Counted from the stretch's first letter, positions 1 through 8,598 are shown. The stretch is DNA of 64,000 nucleotides from Pararhodobacter zhoushanensis (GCF_025949695.1 NZ_JAPDFL010000001.1:2297501-2361500), one strand, 5' to 3'. Notes: a model not told the origin generated them from the sequence alone. Numbers and translations are program-made.

Positions 1-920
1 TCCTCCCAGTGCGCTGCGGGCTGGGTCGCCAGCGCCGCCGCCAGCGTCGCGGCAAGCGCGTCGGCATGGGCGGCACGGGCGGTCCGGGTGGCATAGGCGG
101 GATCGTCCAGCAGATCGTCCAGCCCCAGCACGGCAAGCAGCTTGGCGACATGCCAGTCCTCGACCGCGCCGATGGTGATCTCGCCGTCGGCGCAGGTGAA
201 GGTATCCGAAGTCGGCGCACGGCTGAAGCCGCGGTTGCCGGTGCGCAGAGGTTCCTCGCCGGTCATCAGCAGCGGGTTGACCACCGACAGCAGCATGACC
301 AGCGCCGCATCCAGCATTGCCACGTCAATCTCTTGCCCGGTCACCAGCCCGCGTTCGCGCTGCAACAGCGCCGTCTGGATGGCGAAGGCGGCAAGCAGCC
401 CGGTGAAGGTATCGACCAGCGGAAAGCCGATGCGCTGCGCGGGATCGCCGGGCAGGCCGCTGAGCTGCATGACGCCCGACAGGCTCTGGATGATCTGATC
501 CATCGCCGCGACATCGGCCATCGGCCCAGACTGGCCAAAGCCGGACACCGCGCACCAGATCAGCTGCGGGTATTTCGCCCGCATCTGGGCAGGCCCCAAC
601 CCCAGACGGGCCATCACGCCGGGGCGGAAATTCTCGACCACCACATCGCTTTGCGCGATGATCGCTTCGGCCTGCGCGCGACCTTCTTCGGTCTTGAGAT
701 CCAGCACGACCGAGCTTTTGCCAATATTGATACCGGCAAAGGCCGGGGCCATGCCGCGCTGCGCCGGGTCCAGCGTGTAGTTGCGCAGGGCATCACCGCG
801 CGGCGGCTCGATCTTGACCACCTCGGCACCGTTCAGGGCCAGAAAATGCGTCGCCAGCGGACCGGCCACGACATGGCTGAAGTCGGCGACCCTGATTCCG
901 GTCAACGCACGCTGTGCCAT
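1..920 (-). CDS. CaiB/BaiF family CoA-transferase (3' end outside window)
   Basis: Class III CoA-transferase, which moves CoA between carboxylic acids; the substrate cannot be read from sequence. The protein opens with a family-typical GIRVADFSHVVAGP stretch, followed by LNGAEVVKIEPPRGD and NIGKSSVVLDLKTEEG. The segment QEIDVAMLDA carries the Asp expected to form the acyl-aspartyl intermediate. About 306 codons are visible; the family is usually near 390-400 aa, so the C-terminus lies beyond base 1. It starts at ATG 920, just downstream of a 17-bp palindrome (938-954), and shares its strand with the two dehydratase-like genes upstream. It could supply the CoA ester that those proteins use (inference). 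Confidence 0.88.
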   Translation of the reverse strand, partial: MAQRALTGIRVADFSHVVAGPLATHFLALNGAEVVKIEPPRGDALRNYTLDPAQRGMAPAFAGINIGKSSVVLDLKTEEGRAQAEAIIAQSDVVVENFRPGVMARLGLGPAQMRAKYPQLIWCAVSGFGQSGPMADVAAMDQIIQSLSGVMQLSGLPGDPAQRIGFPLVDTFTGLLAAFAIQTALLQRERGLVTGQEIDVAMLDAALVMLLSVVNPLLMTGEEPLRTGNRGFSRAPTSDTFTCADGEITIGAVEDWHVAKLLAVLGLDDLLDDPAYATRTARAAHADALAATLAAALATQPAAHWE

Positions 921-937
921 GAGTGGCCCTCCCTTGT

Positions 938-954
938 AGTTCATAGAATGAACT
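938..954. promoter_or_regulatory. 17-bp palindromic operator candidate
   Basis: AGTTCAT-AGA-ATGAACT is a perfect 7-bp inverted repeat with a 3-bp spacer. It lies 18 bp upstream of the CoA-transferase start codon and just past the 3' end of the dehydratase gene. A near copy with the same 7-3-7 geometry is at 3117-3133 beside the MarR gene, so MarR binding at both is a reasonable inference. Confidence 0.6.
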
Positions 955-967
955 AATCATGAGTCTG

Positions 968-2227
968 TCAACGCTCTTTTCGCCCCCGCGCGATCCCGTC
1001 CCGCACCAGCGCCCGCGCTTTCTCGCCATCCCACGCCCGCGCATCGACCATATCGGCCTCGATTGTCACGGTTTCGACCCCGGCCTGCTCCAGCGCCCGG
1101 GCAATGAACCGCGTGCCATAGCCCGAGGGGCGGTCGCTTTCCGGCACGATGATCACCGCCAGATCAATCCGTGCGCGCAGCGCTTCCTTGACGTGCCAGG
1201 CACCGGCCCAGGGCGGCTGGTGCAGGTGTTCGTTCAGGTCGATGGCCCGAGCGGCCAGCGCGCGCATCGGATCACCATGATCGGTGCGCAGATAGCCGTC
1301 AGCCGCAAAGGGCAGGTACATCGACCACGCGAACACGGCACCGAGGTTTTCAAACGCCTGATAGAATCCAGTGTCGAACCACAGGCCTGCGCCAATCCAC
1401 ATCATGCGCACCTGCTCGTCCTCAACCACCGCCGCGCCGTCGGCGATGCGCGCAGCCACCGCGTCGCGGAACCGCTCGGCATGCGCCAGCGCCCAGTCGC
1501 TGCCGCGGTGCCATTGCGGGATCATCACGTTGGGGATCATTTCCGAAATGCGGATCGGGCAGCGCGGGGCGTCGGCGATCATCTGTGCGGCCTCGTCGAA
1601 CAGGCGTTCCTGCCTGTCGATCCGCGCCATCAACCCCGCCAGTGCGCCGTCCGGCATGCGCCGCCCGGCGACCTTCTCGGCCAGAGCGGTGAGATCCTCG
1701 ATCTCGGCCACCATCAGGTCCAGCCGGTCGCCGCCGGTACCCTTTTCCCACCCGTCACGCAAGCCGTTCCACCAGTCGGATGCCGGATCAGGATGCCCCG
1801 GCGCGCTGAGAATGCGCAGCGGCGCGCCGGTCAGGCGCGCCCATTCGGCAAAGATCAGCGGATGGTCATCGGCACTGGCGCGCGCGCACAACAAACCCGG
1901 AGCGGGCAGGCCACCCCACGGTTGCATCTCGGGCCGGCCATCGATCGCTGCAAAGAGCGGCAGCGCCGAGTATTTGGCCAGCCGCCCGTGAAACCCGGCG
2001 GCCTCGGACGCGGCCAGATGCGCTGCGCTCAGCTTCTTGGCCGCGATGACCGAGGACCACCATTGGTTGACCACCACCGGCATCCCCAGCGCATGAAACA
2101 CCTCCATCGGCGTGTCGGCATTGGCGAAAGCATAGGGCTCGCCCGCCGCCAGACGGGCGCGCAACCCCTTGGCCCAGTCGCGCTGATAGGCAGCGGCGTC
2201 GGCCGTGCATTCCAGCGCGGGGGTCAT
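968..2227 (-). CDS. 2-hydroxyacyl-CoA dehydratase / benzoyl-CoA reductase family subunit (HgdB-like)
   Basis: A 419-aa protein resembling the D-component subunits of 2-hydroxyacyl-CoA dehydratases. Family-type segments include FHALGMPVVVNQWWS near the N-terminus, a central SEMIPNVMIPQWHRGSDWA region, and the C-terminal VKEALRARIDLAVIIVPESD followed by GYGTRFIARALEQAGV. In the family these subunits hold an iron-sulfur cluster and remove water from (R)-2-hydroxyacyl-CoA, or reduce aromatic CoA esters, after ATP-driven electron injection by a separate activator. Only a few cysteines are visible and no activator gene is in the window. The start ATG overlaps the stop of the upstream gene (ATGA), so the two are translationally coupled and probably form a heterodimer. 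The exact substrate is unknown. Confidence 0.7.
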   Translation of the reverse strand: MTPALECTADAAAYQRDWAKGLRARLAAGEPYAFANADTPMEVFHALGMPVVVNQWWSSVIAAKKLSAAHLAASEAAGFHGRLAKYSALPLFAAIDGRPEMQPWGGLPAPGLLCARASADDHPLIFAEWARLTGAPLRILSAPGHPDPASDWWNGLRDGWEKGTGGDRLDLMVAEIEDLTALAEKVAGRRMPDGALAGLMARIDRQERLFDEAAQMIADAPRCPIRISEMIPNVMIPQWHRGSDWALAHAERFRDAVAARIADGAAVVEDEQVRMMWIGAGLWFDTGFYQAFENLGAVFAWSMYLPFAADGYLRTDHGDPMRALAARAIDLNEHLHQPPWAGAWHVKEALRARIDLAVIIVPESDRPSGYGTRFIARALEQAGVETVTIEADMVDARAWDGEKARALVRDGIARGRKER

Positions 2228-3095
2228 CGCAGACCTTTCGGCAAATCAGCGCGTTGCGGCCAGGGTGACAGAAAACCGAGATCAACAAACCAGACGCCCA
2301 GGTCAGCACAGAGCCGCATCAGTGCGGGTTTGCGCCAGCCGTGCAGATCGTCATGGGGGTCGACCTGCCAGACCAACACCTCGATCTTGCGCTGTTTGAG
2401 CAGGGCGCCGACGTCGTCTTGCGGCGCATCCGGGCCCTGCAGGTCAAGAATCAGCGTCCCCTGCCGGTCCAGCCAGGCATGCAGCTCGCGTCCGCCGAGG
2501 GGGATCCGGCCAAAGCGATGCGCGTCCGCGCAGGACGGTCGCTCGCAGGTGCCTGAACCGGTGCGGTGCTCACCGGCTCGCCGCAGGCCCGCGCGCGCAA
2601 TCGCCGCCGGAACGCCTCGCTGCCGGTGATCTGCGCCGCGGCCTGCATTGCCTCAAGCACGGCCAGCGGTCCGGCGCGGTCAATCGGAGCCTCGCGCGGC
2701 AAACAGGCCAGCGCTTGCGAGAGCTGCGCATCCTGCCGCGCGTCAAAGACCTGCGCCGCCGCGCCTGCGCTGACAGCGCGGTTCCAAAGATGCAGGGGCG
2801 GTCCCGCTGGCAGCAGGCCTTGCCGGCGCAGTTCGGCGGCATAGCGATAGGCATGCAGCGCCCCGGCGCCTTGTCGCCAGACGACAATCGCGGCGGCCCC
2901 ATCAAAGGCCCGCGCTTCCATCCCCAGCAGAAAACCCCGAACATAGGGGTCCAGAAAGGGTTCAAGCAGCGGGTCTATCCGGCTGCTGGGCGCGGGTTCC
3001 TGAAAAAGCCGGGTGATATCGCGCACCGCCAGTCCGGCGAGCACCGGATCCGATAGGGGCACGCCGTGACCAAATAGCAAAACTGTAGCGCTCAC
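2224..3095 (-). pseudogene. 2-hydroxyacyl-CoA dehydratase-like partner subunit, disrupted by a -1 frameshift
   Basis: From the GTG at 3095 (GGAGGA ribosome site 4 nt upstream) the frame reads about 200 residues ending in RIALAGSPS and then stops near 2451. The neighbouring frame continues with GGRELHAWLDRQGTLILDL, WQVDPHDDLHGWR and LMRLCADLGVWFVDLG. It stops at 2224-2226, overlapping the ATG of the next gene. Adding one base to the G5 run at 2499-2503 (plus strand) joins both halves into one protein of about 290 aa. The intact overlap and clean downstream frame suggest either a sequencing/assembly error or a very recent mutation. It appears to be the smaller subunit paired with the downstream dehydratase-like protein. 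Confidence 0.7.
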
Positions 3096-3116
3096 GGTTC
3101 CTCCGAAGGCCGGTAA

Positions 3117-3133
3117 AGTTTATTTTATGAACC
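3117..3133. promoter_or_regulatory. operator candidate in the MarR/dehydratase divergent promoter
   Basis: AGTTTAT-TTT-ATGAACC matches the perfect palindrome at 938-954 in length, 7-3-7 spacing and right arm (ATGAAC). It lies between the divergent dehydratase GTG (3095) and the MarR ATG (3207), where a MarR repressor would be expected to bind and regulate both directions. Confidence 0.55.
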
Positions 3134-3206
3134 AAATCATGCGCCGGTCAAGCGCGTCGACCTGCGCCCCCTTGCCTTGGCCGCGCGCGCCGGGCAGTTT
3201 GGCGTG

Positions 3207-3743
3207 ATGAGTGATCCCGTCCAGCCCACCCCGCGGGAAGACCGCGCGTTCCGGTTCAAATCCGGCGCCGTCATCCGTGCCGGATGGCTGGCCGAGGATC
3301 TGCCGTTTCTCACCCGCAGCCTGCGCTATCTGTTGCGCCCGCAAGGCGAAGGTCTGCGCCACGATTTCGCCCTCGAAGCGGGGGATATCGGTGTGCTGGC
3401 AGTGCTGGACGCCAATCCCGGTGTGACCCAGAATGATCTTGCGGCATCGCTGGTGCTCAAGAAATCCGCCGTGACGCGGGTGGTGCAACGGCTCGAAACC
3501 CGCGGCTTCCTGACGCGCGAACGCAGCGCCACGGACCGACGCGCCAACCTGTTAACCTTAACCGCAGAGGGGACGCGCTGCGCCCGCGCGGTCCAGGAAG
3601 CGACGCGTCTGCGCCATACCGACTGGTTCACCGGCATCACGGCGCAAGAGCGCGCGGTGTTTTTCGATGTGCTGTACCGTCTTGTCGACCGGCTTGCCGA
3701 AACCCATGACGGCGATCTGCCCGAAGGGCGCGACGACGAATAA
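3207..3743 (+). CDS. MarR family transcriptional regulator
   Basis: A 178-aa winged-helix regulator. The DNA-binding core lies at about residues 55-125, with NPGVTQNDLAASLVLKKSAV as the helix-turn-helix region, TRVVQRLETRGFLTRERS as the recognition helix, and DRRANLLTLTAEG as the wing and family signature. The ATG at 3207 is preferred over the in-frame TTG at 3177 because the extra 10 residues look unstructured. It is divergent from the dehydratase/CoA-transferase genes. MarR proteins often sense aromatic acids or their CoA esters, so control of this cluster through the two palindromes is likely but inferred. Confidence 0.85.
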   Translation: MSDPVQPTPREDRAFRFKSGAVIRAGWLAEDLPFLTRSLRYLLRPQGEGLRHDFALEAGDIGVLAVLDANPGVTQNDLAASLVLKKSAVTRVVQRLETRGFLTRERSATDRRANLLTLTAEGTRCARAVQEATRLRHTDWFTGITAQERAVFFDVLYRLVDRLAETHDGDLPEGRDDE

Positions 3744-3750
3744 GCGCCGC

Positions 3751-3840
3751 ATCATCTGTCCCTCAATATCCACGGGGGTTTCCAAAGGGGGCCCGTGGGT
3801 CCCCTTTGGCGAGGGGGGCTCGGGGGGCGAGCAGCCCCCG
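3751..3840 (+). repeat. dispersed ~90-bp intergenic repeat, copy 1
   Basis: This block begins ATCATCTGTC and includes a stem of CCAAAGGGG (3782-3790) with CCCCTTTGG (3801-3809), then a G/C hairpin ending in AGCCCCCG. The reverse complement of nearly the same sequence occurs at 32990-33075. Both copies lie between convergent genes (here MarR and the ABC permease), so a role in transcription termination or 3'-end protection fits. Confidence 0.7.
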
Positions 3841-3850
3841 ACCTGCCCGG

Positions 3851-4973
3851 TCAATCCAGGGTCCGCCGGAACCGCAAAAGCGCCATCAGGGCAAAGACCA
3901 GCACAAACGCCGTCAGCGCCGCCAGCGAGATCCGCCACCGTCGCCGCATCCGCGCCCTTCAGCATCACCGACCGGATCAGCCGCAGGAAATGCGTCAGCG
4001 GAAAGATCTCGCCCAGCCACTGCGCCCAGACAGGCATGCCGCGATAGGGGAACATGAAACCCGACAGCATCAGCGACGGCAGAAAGAAGAAAAACGTCAC
4101 CTGCATCGCCTGCATCTGGGTGCGCGACACGGTAGAAATCACATAGCCCAGAATCACCAGCGCCAGCACGAACAGCAGGACGCCGCCCAGGATCAGCGCC
4201 AGCGAGCCGACCAGCGGCACGCCAAAGATCACCCGCGCGGCCATGAGCACGACGACGACCTGCACCGCGCCGACGACCAGATAGGGCAGCACCTTGCCCA
4301 GCATGATCTCCAGCGGCGTCGCGGGCATCGACAGCAGGTTCTCCATCGTCCCGCGCTCGGTCTCGCGCGTCAGCGCCATCGAGGTCATCATCACCATGGT
4401 CAGCTGCAAGATCACCCCCAGCAGCGCCGGGACGATGTTGTATTGCGTGATGCCTTCGGGGTTATAGCGCCGATGCACGACGATCTCGACAGCCGGTCGC
4501 GGCGGGCTCACCCCCGCCTCGCGCGCCAGCGCCGAGGCGGCGACCGTGGACAGGGTCGAGATCGCGCCCGAGGCCACCGACGGGTCGGTCGCGTCCGCCT
4601 CGATCAGGATCTGTGCGGGATCGCCGCGTTCGATCCGGCGACCGAAATCTGACGGCACCGTCACCACGAAAGACACATCCCCGCGCGCGATCATCCGCTC
4701 GGCTGCGTCCGCGGTCGCGTCGGGGGCGATGAAGCGGTAGTACCCCGTCAGCTCCAGAGCCGAGACCATCGAGCGGGTGAACCGGTCCTGCGTCGGCGCC
4801 ACCAAAGCCGCGGGCAATTCGCGCGGGTCGGTGTTGATCGCAAAGCCGAACAGCAGCAACTGCACCAGCGGCACCGCCAGCATCATCGCAAAGGTCAGCC
4901 GGTCACGGCGCATCTGGATGCTCTCCTTGACCAGCAGCGCGCGCAGGCGGGTGGGGGAGAAAAGCCGCCTCAT
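3851..4973 (-). pseudogene. ABC-2 type exporter permease (YbhR/YhhJ-like), frameshifted near the C-terminus
   Basis: The protein begins MRRLFSPTRLRALLVKESIQ, has a first TM segment (LTFAMMLAVPLVQLLLFGFA), a large extracytoplasmic domain, and then five further hydrophobic segments including the conserved MENLLSMPATPLEIMLGK and FMFPYRGMPVWAQWLGEIFP. After GADAAT the frame runs on without a stop for about 150 codons through the repeat and antisense to the MarR gene. A +1 shift near 3936-3950 instead gives WRISLAALTAFVLVFALMA and the family-typical end LLRFRRTLD, stopping at 3851, which makes 374 aa. One extra base explains the break; sequencing error or real decay cannot be separated. ATGA overlap with the ATPase gene shows operon membership. 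Confidence 0.75.
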
Positions 4974-5893
4974 GCCATGTTATCCGTGGCCTGACCCATC
5001 AACTGGATGAACACATCCTCCAGTGATGTTTCCGCGCGCTCTGCCCGGCACCCCGTCGCCTCGGCCACGCTGGCCACCGTCGCGCGCAGCGCGGCACCAT
5101 CGCGACCCACCACGTGCAGGGTGTTCCCGAACGGCGCGACCTGATCCACCCCCAAGGCCCCGCGCAACTGTTGCGCCGCCTCGGCCACGCGCGGCCCGGT
5201 CAGCACCATCGTGGTCAACGCGGCATCACGCACGACCTCGCCCACCGTACCCTGCGCGATCAGTTTGCCATAGCTGATATAGGCGATGCGGTGGCAGCGT
5301 TCGGCCTCGTCCATGTAATGGGTCGACACCAGCACGGTCAGACCGCCCACCGCCAGCCGGTGGATCTCGTCCCAGAACTCGCGCCGCGCCTTGGGGTCCA
5401 CGCCCGCCGTGGGTTCGTCCAGCATCAACAGATCGGGCTTGTGCATCACGCAAGCTGCCAGGGCCAGGCGTTGCTTCCAGCCGCCCGACAGTGACCCGGC
5501 CAGCTGCCCCTTGCGCGTGGTCAGCCCCAGATCGGCCAGCGTATCGCGCACCACCGCGCGCGCGGGTTTCATCCCGTAAAGACCGGCCACAAAGCGCAGG
5601 TTTTCTTCGATCGTCAGATCCTCGTAGAACGAGAATTTCTGCGTCATGTAGCCCACGCGCCGCTTGATCGCGTTGCGCTGGCGCAGGATGTCGAGGCCCA
5701 GCACCTGACCCTTGCCGCCGTCAGGCTCGAGCAACCCGCACATCATGCGGATCGTCGTGGTCTTGCCCGAGCCGTTGGGGCCCAGAAACCCCAGGATCTC
5801 GCCCTTGGCCACCGCAAGCGTCACATCGTCCACGACCGTGCGCGTGCCAAACCGCTTGGTCAGGCCGGTCACGCTGATCGCAGGGTCGCTCAT
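4970..5893 (-). CDS. ABC transporter ATP-binding protein (drug/lipid exporter type)
   Basis: A 307-aa ATPase. Walker A GPNGSGKTT is at residues 38-46, the ABC signature LSGGWKQRL near 139-147, Walker B LLMLDEPTAGVDP near 160-172, and the switch histidine is in VLVSTHYMDEAERC. The C-terminal part (ETSLEDVFIQLMGQ) is typical of CcmA/YbhF-type ATPases. The start at ATG 5893 overlaps the stop of the HlyD gene; the longer open frame upstream of it is not coding. It powers the adjacent ABC-2 permease, with the HlyD-like protein reaching through the periplasm, as in YbhGFSR-type efflux systems. The exported compound is unknown. Confidence 0.9.
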   Translation of the reverse strand: MSDPAISVTGLTKRFGTRTVVDDVTLAVAKGEILGFLGPNGSGKTTTIRMMCGLLEPDGGKGQVLGLDILRQRNAIKRRVGYMTQKFSFYEDLTIEENLRFVAGLYGMKPARAVVRDTLADLGLTTRKGQLAGSLSGGWKQRLALAACVMHKPDLLMLDEPTAGVDPKARREFWDEIHRLAVGGLTVLVSTHYMDEAERCHRIAYISYGKLIAQGTVGEVVRDAALTTMVLTGPRVAEAAQQLRGALGVDQVAPFGNTLHVVGRDGAALRATVASVAEATGCRAERAETSLEDVFIQLMGQATDNMA

Positions 5894-6840
5894 TCCGACG
5901 CACCCGGCAGCGCAACATCGACGATCTGACCGGGGCTGAGGCTGCTGCCTTCGGTGGGGGCTGCCTCGACCAGATAGACCAGCGTCTGACGGTTCTGCAG
6001 CGAGTAGATCACCGGCGGGGTAAATTCGGGTCCGTCCGAAATATAGGTGATGCGCGCCTGCGTATCCGCTGCGCAGCCGTCGCAATGAACGTCCAACAAG
6101 TCCCCGACTGCAAGGCGCGCAAAGGATTCTTCTGGCACATACAGCCGCAGCTTGACCGCGCCGTCACCCAGCACCGACAAGACGGGGGCTGACGGCCCGG
6201 CGATCTCGCCGGGCTGGCGGATCACGTCGACCACGGTGACCGGCTGCGGCAGGGTGAGTTGCCGTTGCTCCAAGGCCCACCGCGCCTGATCGCGTGCGGC
6301 TTGTGCCGCGCGCACACTGGCATCCGCTTGCGCGATGGCCTGCGGCCTGGCGGGCAGGCGGGCGACAGCCAGTTGCGCCTCGATCTGCGCCACGGCCGCC
6401 TCGGCCACCTCAACGCTGGTCTGGGCATCCTCAAGCTGCGCATCCGTCGCGACGCCGCGTTCCGCCAGACTGGTGTAGCGCCCGCTGCGGCGCAGCGCCT
6501 CGTCGCGCTGGGCCTGAGCCGAGACGAGGTTGGCCTCGATCACGTTCAACTCCTCGGGCCGCGCGCCTTGGGCAAGGTTGCTTTGCGTCGCCTCTGCGCC
6601 TGCCAGATTGGCCTCGGCCAGCGCCAGCGCGATCTCGGCGTCGCGGGTCTCCATCTGCACCAGCAACGCGCCCGCCGCGACCCGGTCGCCGCGCACCACC
6701 AGCACCTGTGCAACCTGCGCCACCTGAACCGGGGCGACCAGCGTATAGATCCCTTCGACATAGCCGGTTGCAAAGGGTGAGGGCGGGGCACACAGGGTAA
6801 AGAGCGTGGCAGCGAGCGGGAGGGTGCAGAGAAAACTCAT
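5890..6840 (-). CDS. HlyD family periplasmic adaptor (YbhG-like) of an ABC exporter
   Basis: A 316-aa membrane-fusion protein. It has an N-terminal hydrophobic signal or anchor (LCTLPLAATLFTLCAPP), then the biotinyl-lipoyl half VAQVLVVRGDRVAAGALLVQ. A long alpha-helical coiled-coil hairpin follows (about residues 60-200, rich in Ala/Gln/Glu), and a beta-barrel with VIRQPGEIAGPSAPVLSVLG and VKLRLYVPEESFARLAVGD. Start ATG 6840 is the first Met giving a signal sequence. It is the first gene of a three-gene operon whose members overlap by 4 nt. It should connect the inner-membrane ABC pump to an outer-membrane channel; no TolC homologue is in the window. Confidence 0.88.
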   Translation of the reverse strand: MSFLCTLPLAATLFTLCAPPSPFATGYVEGIYTLVAPVQVAQVAQVLVVRGDRVAAGALLVQMETRDAEIALALAEANLAGAEATQSNLAQGARPEELNVIEANLVSAQAQRDEALRRSGRYTSLAERGVATDAQLEDAQTSVEVAEAAVAQIEAQLAVARLPARPQAIAQADASVRAAQAARDQARWALEQRQLTLPQPVTVVDVIRQPGEIAGPSAPVLSVLGDGAVKLRLYVPEESFARLAVGDLLDVHCDGCAADTQARITYISDGPEFTPPVIYSLQNRQTLVYLVEAAPTEGSSLSPGQIVDVALPGASE

Positions 6841-6926
6841 GAGCGCGCCTTTCGGGGTTGCATGATCCTTTCCCACGCATGGCGGGCTGGCAAGAGCGCA
6901 GTGAGAGCGCAGCACGCGGCCAATCA

Positions 6927-6950
6927 GCGCGTCGGGCAGTGCGTCGGGCA
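6927..6950. repeat. two tandem 12-bp direct repeats in a divergent promoter region
   Basis: GCGCGTCGGGCA and GTGCGTCGGGCA are adjacent and differ at one base. They lie in the 216-bp gap between the divergent HlyD and LysR genes, where a regulator could bind in tandem. Chance in GC-rich DNA is possible. Confidence 0.35.
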
Positions 6951-7056
6951 GCGCGCCAGACTGGCCAATGTCGACATTCCGACCGCCACAGGTTGTGCTG
7001 ATGCTTGCACGGCAGGGGGCAAAGCGTTTACCCCTTTGAGTCAGGAGGAGACACCC

Positions 7057-7959
7057 ATGCGCGTTGACGTTCTGGGGTTGCAGGCGTTCATCGCCATTGC
7101 CGATCACGGCTCGTTTCAGGCTGCTGCCAAAGCGTTGAACTTGTCGCAGACGGCGCTCAGCCACCGCATCGCCAAAATCGAGGCCGATCTGGGCCTGTCG
7201 CTGTTCGTGCGCACCACGCGCAAGCTGGCGCTGACCCATGAGGGACTGGCGCTGCTACCGCGCGCGCGCCGCGCCATCGTCGATCTGGAGAAGGCGATGA
7301 GCGAACTCAAGCAACTGGGAGAGCTGCGCCGGCAGGAGGTGACGCTGGGCTGTATCCCGTCGCTGGCGACGTCGGTTCTGGCCGAGGTGCTGACCGCCTA
7401 TGCCGCGCAGATGCCGCAGGTCCGGGTGCGGGTTCACGACGGCTATGCCCGCGTCATCGCCGCGCAAGTCAATGGCGGCGAAGTGGAATTTGGCTTGGCC
7501 GTGCGCATGGGCACGCATTACGAACTGGAGTTCAAACCCATCGTCACCGAGCGTTTCGTCGCCGTCTGCCGGGTCGATCACCCGCTGGCCGGGTGCAAGT
7601 CGGTCAGTTGGGATGCGCTGAAAGAGCACCGCCTGATCGGGAATACGGTGATCAATCAGGCGCTGCGGATGTCGGCGCACCAGCCGTATTGGGACTATGA
7701 GGTCGAGACGATCTCGACCGCCGTGAGCTTCGTCAAACAGGGGCTGGGCGTGACCTTGTTACCGGCGTTCGAGCAGTACCAGCCGGGATATCGCGAGCTG
7801 CGCAAGCTGTCGGTGACCGGGCCGGAAGTGACCCGGCAGGTCTGTTTCATGACCCGGCCCGATATGCCGCTGTCCAAAGCCTCGCAGGTGCTGATGGAGA
7901 GCATCGAGACCCATCTCAAGGGCTTGGCCGAGCGCGAGAATTCCACGGTTCACCCGTGA
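7057..7959 (+). CDS. LysR family transcriptional regulator
   Basis: A 300-aa LTTR. The N-terminal winged helix (residues 1-62) contains GLQAFIAIADHGSFQAAAKA and LSQTALSHRIAKIEADLG, followed by a linker helix and an effector domain beginning TLGCIPSLATSVLAEVL. GGEVEFGLAVR and SAVSFVKQGLGVTLLP-type segments are the usual ligand-cleft elements. Start ATG 7057 has AGGAGGA at 7043-7049. It is divergent from the ABC exporter operon and lies upstream of the TTT/amidohydrolase cluster, so it could regulate either; the sequence does not decide which. Confidence 0.9.
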   Translation: MRVDVLGLQAFIAIADHGSFQAAAKALNLSQTALSHRIAKIEADLGLSLFVRTTRKLALTHEGLALLPRARRAIVDLEKAMSELKQLGELRRQEVTLGCIPSLATSVLAEVLTAYAAQMPQVRVRVHDGYARVIAAQVNGGEVEFGLAVRMGTHYELEFKPIVTERFVAVCRVDHPLAGCKSVSWDALKEHRLIGNTVINQALRMSAHQPYWDYEVETISTAVSFVKQGLGVTLLPAFEQYQPGYRELRKLSVTGPEVTRQVCFMTRPDMPLSKASQVLMESIETHLKGLAERENSTVHP

Positions 7960-8121
7960 CCATCAACAGCCCTGATGGGCGATTGATGCATCTTGCTCAT
8001 ATATTATCCCATTCTTCGCGTTTGTCTTTTTGTATACACGGCGCGACCATCCTCTCCGGGAACACGGGAGGATGGCGTGACGATCCAGACGTCGATCAGC
8101 GCAGGCGGGCAGGGGGACGGG

Positions 8122-8598
8122 TCAGTCAAAGACCGGTGCGAAGCGCTCTTGCCACAGGCTGACGATCGGCTGCAGGTCGTCGGGTTGCCCGTCATGGATC
8201 AGCGTCTCGGCGCCGAAACTGACCCAGGGCTGCGCGCTGCTGGTCCAGATATGCGCCGAGGGGCGCAGCCAGCTGGTGTCGTCCAGCGTGCCGCCGCGCA
8301 GATGGCACAGCGCCGTGCCGGGCCGCGCGTTGAAGATGCGCCCGCCGCAGTCGGGGCAGCAGACCATCTCGGATTTCGTGCCACGGTCGGTGTCGCGCAG
8401 ACGGGTTTGCGTTGGGCCCTCAAGATGCAGGTCGGCGCGGGTCACGCGCATCGACAGGCCAAAGGCGCTGCCCGACTGGCGCTGGCACAGGCTGCAATGG
8501 CAGGCGAACAGCGCCAGCGGTGCGCTGGTCAGCGTGTAGCGCACCGCGCCACAGGCGCAGCCGCCGTGCAGAGGCAGGGAAACGGAAGGGCGGGGCAT
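8122..8598 (-). CDS. GFA family (CENP-V/glutathione-dependent formaldehyde-activating-like) zinc protein
   Basis: A 158-aa protein with the GFA zinc-binding cysteines: HGGCACGAVRY near the N-terminus, CHCSLCQRQSGSAFG, and CCPDCGGRIFNARPG, followed by LDDTSWLRPSAHIWTSS. The family is named for glutathione-dependent formaldehyde-activating enzyme, but most short members have no proven activity. It stands alone between a LysR gene and a divergent TTT binding protein. The fold assignment is firm; the function is not. Confidence 0.88.
   Translation of the reverse strand: MPRPSVSLPLHGGCACGAVRYTLTSAPLALFACHCSLCQRQSGSAFGLSMRVTRADLHLEGPTQTRLRDTDRGTKSEMVCCPDCGGRIFNARPGTALCHLRGGTLDDTSWLRPSAHIWTSSAQPWVSFGAETLIHDGQPDDLQPIVSLWQERFAPVFD

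Noticed and set aside
9..956. Long plus-strand open frame opposite the CoA-transferase
   Set aside because: Arg/Gln/His-rich composition with no family resemblance; antisense shadow of a clear CaiB-type gene in GC-rich DNA.
959..2629. 556-codon plus-strand open frame
   Set aside because: Lies opposite the two dehydratase-like genes; composition typical of an antisense shadow.
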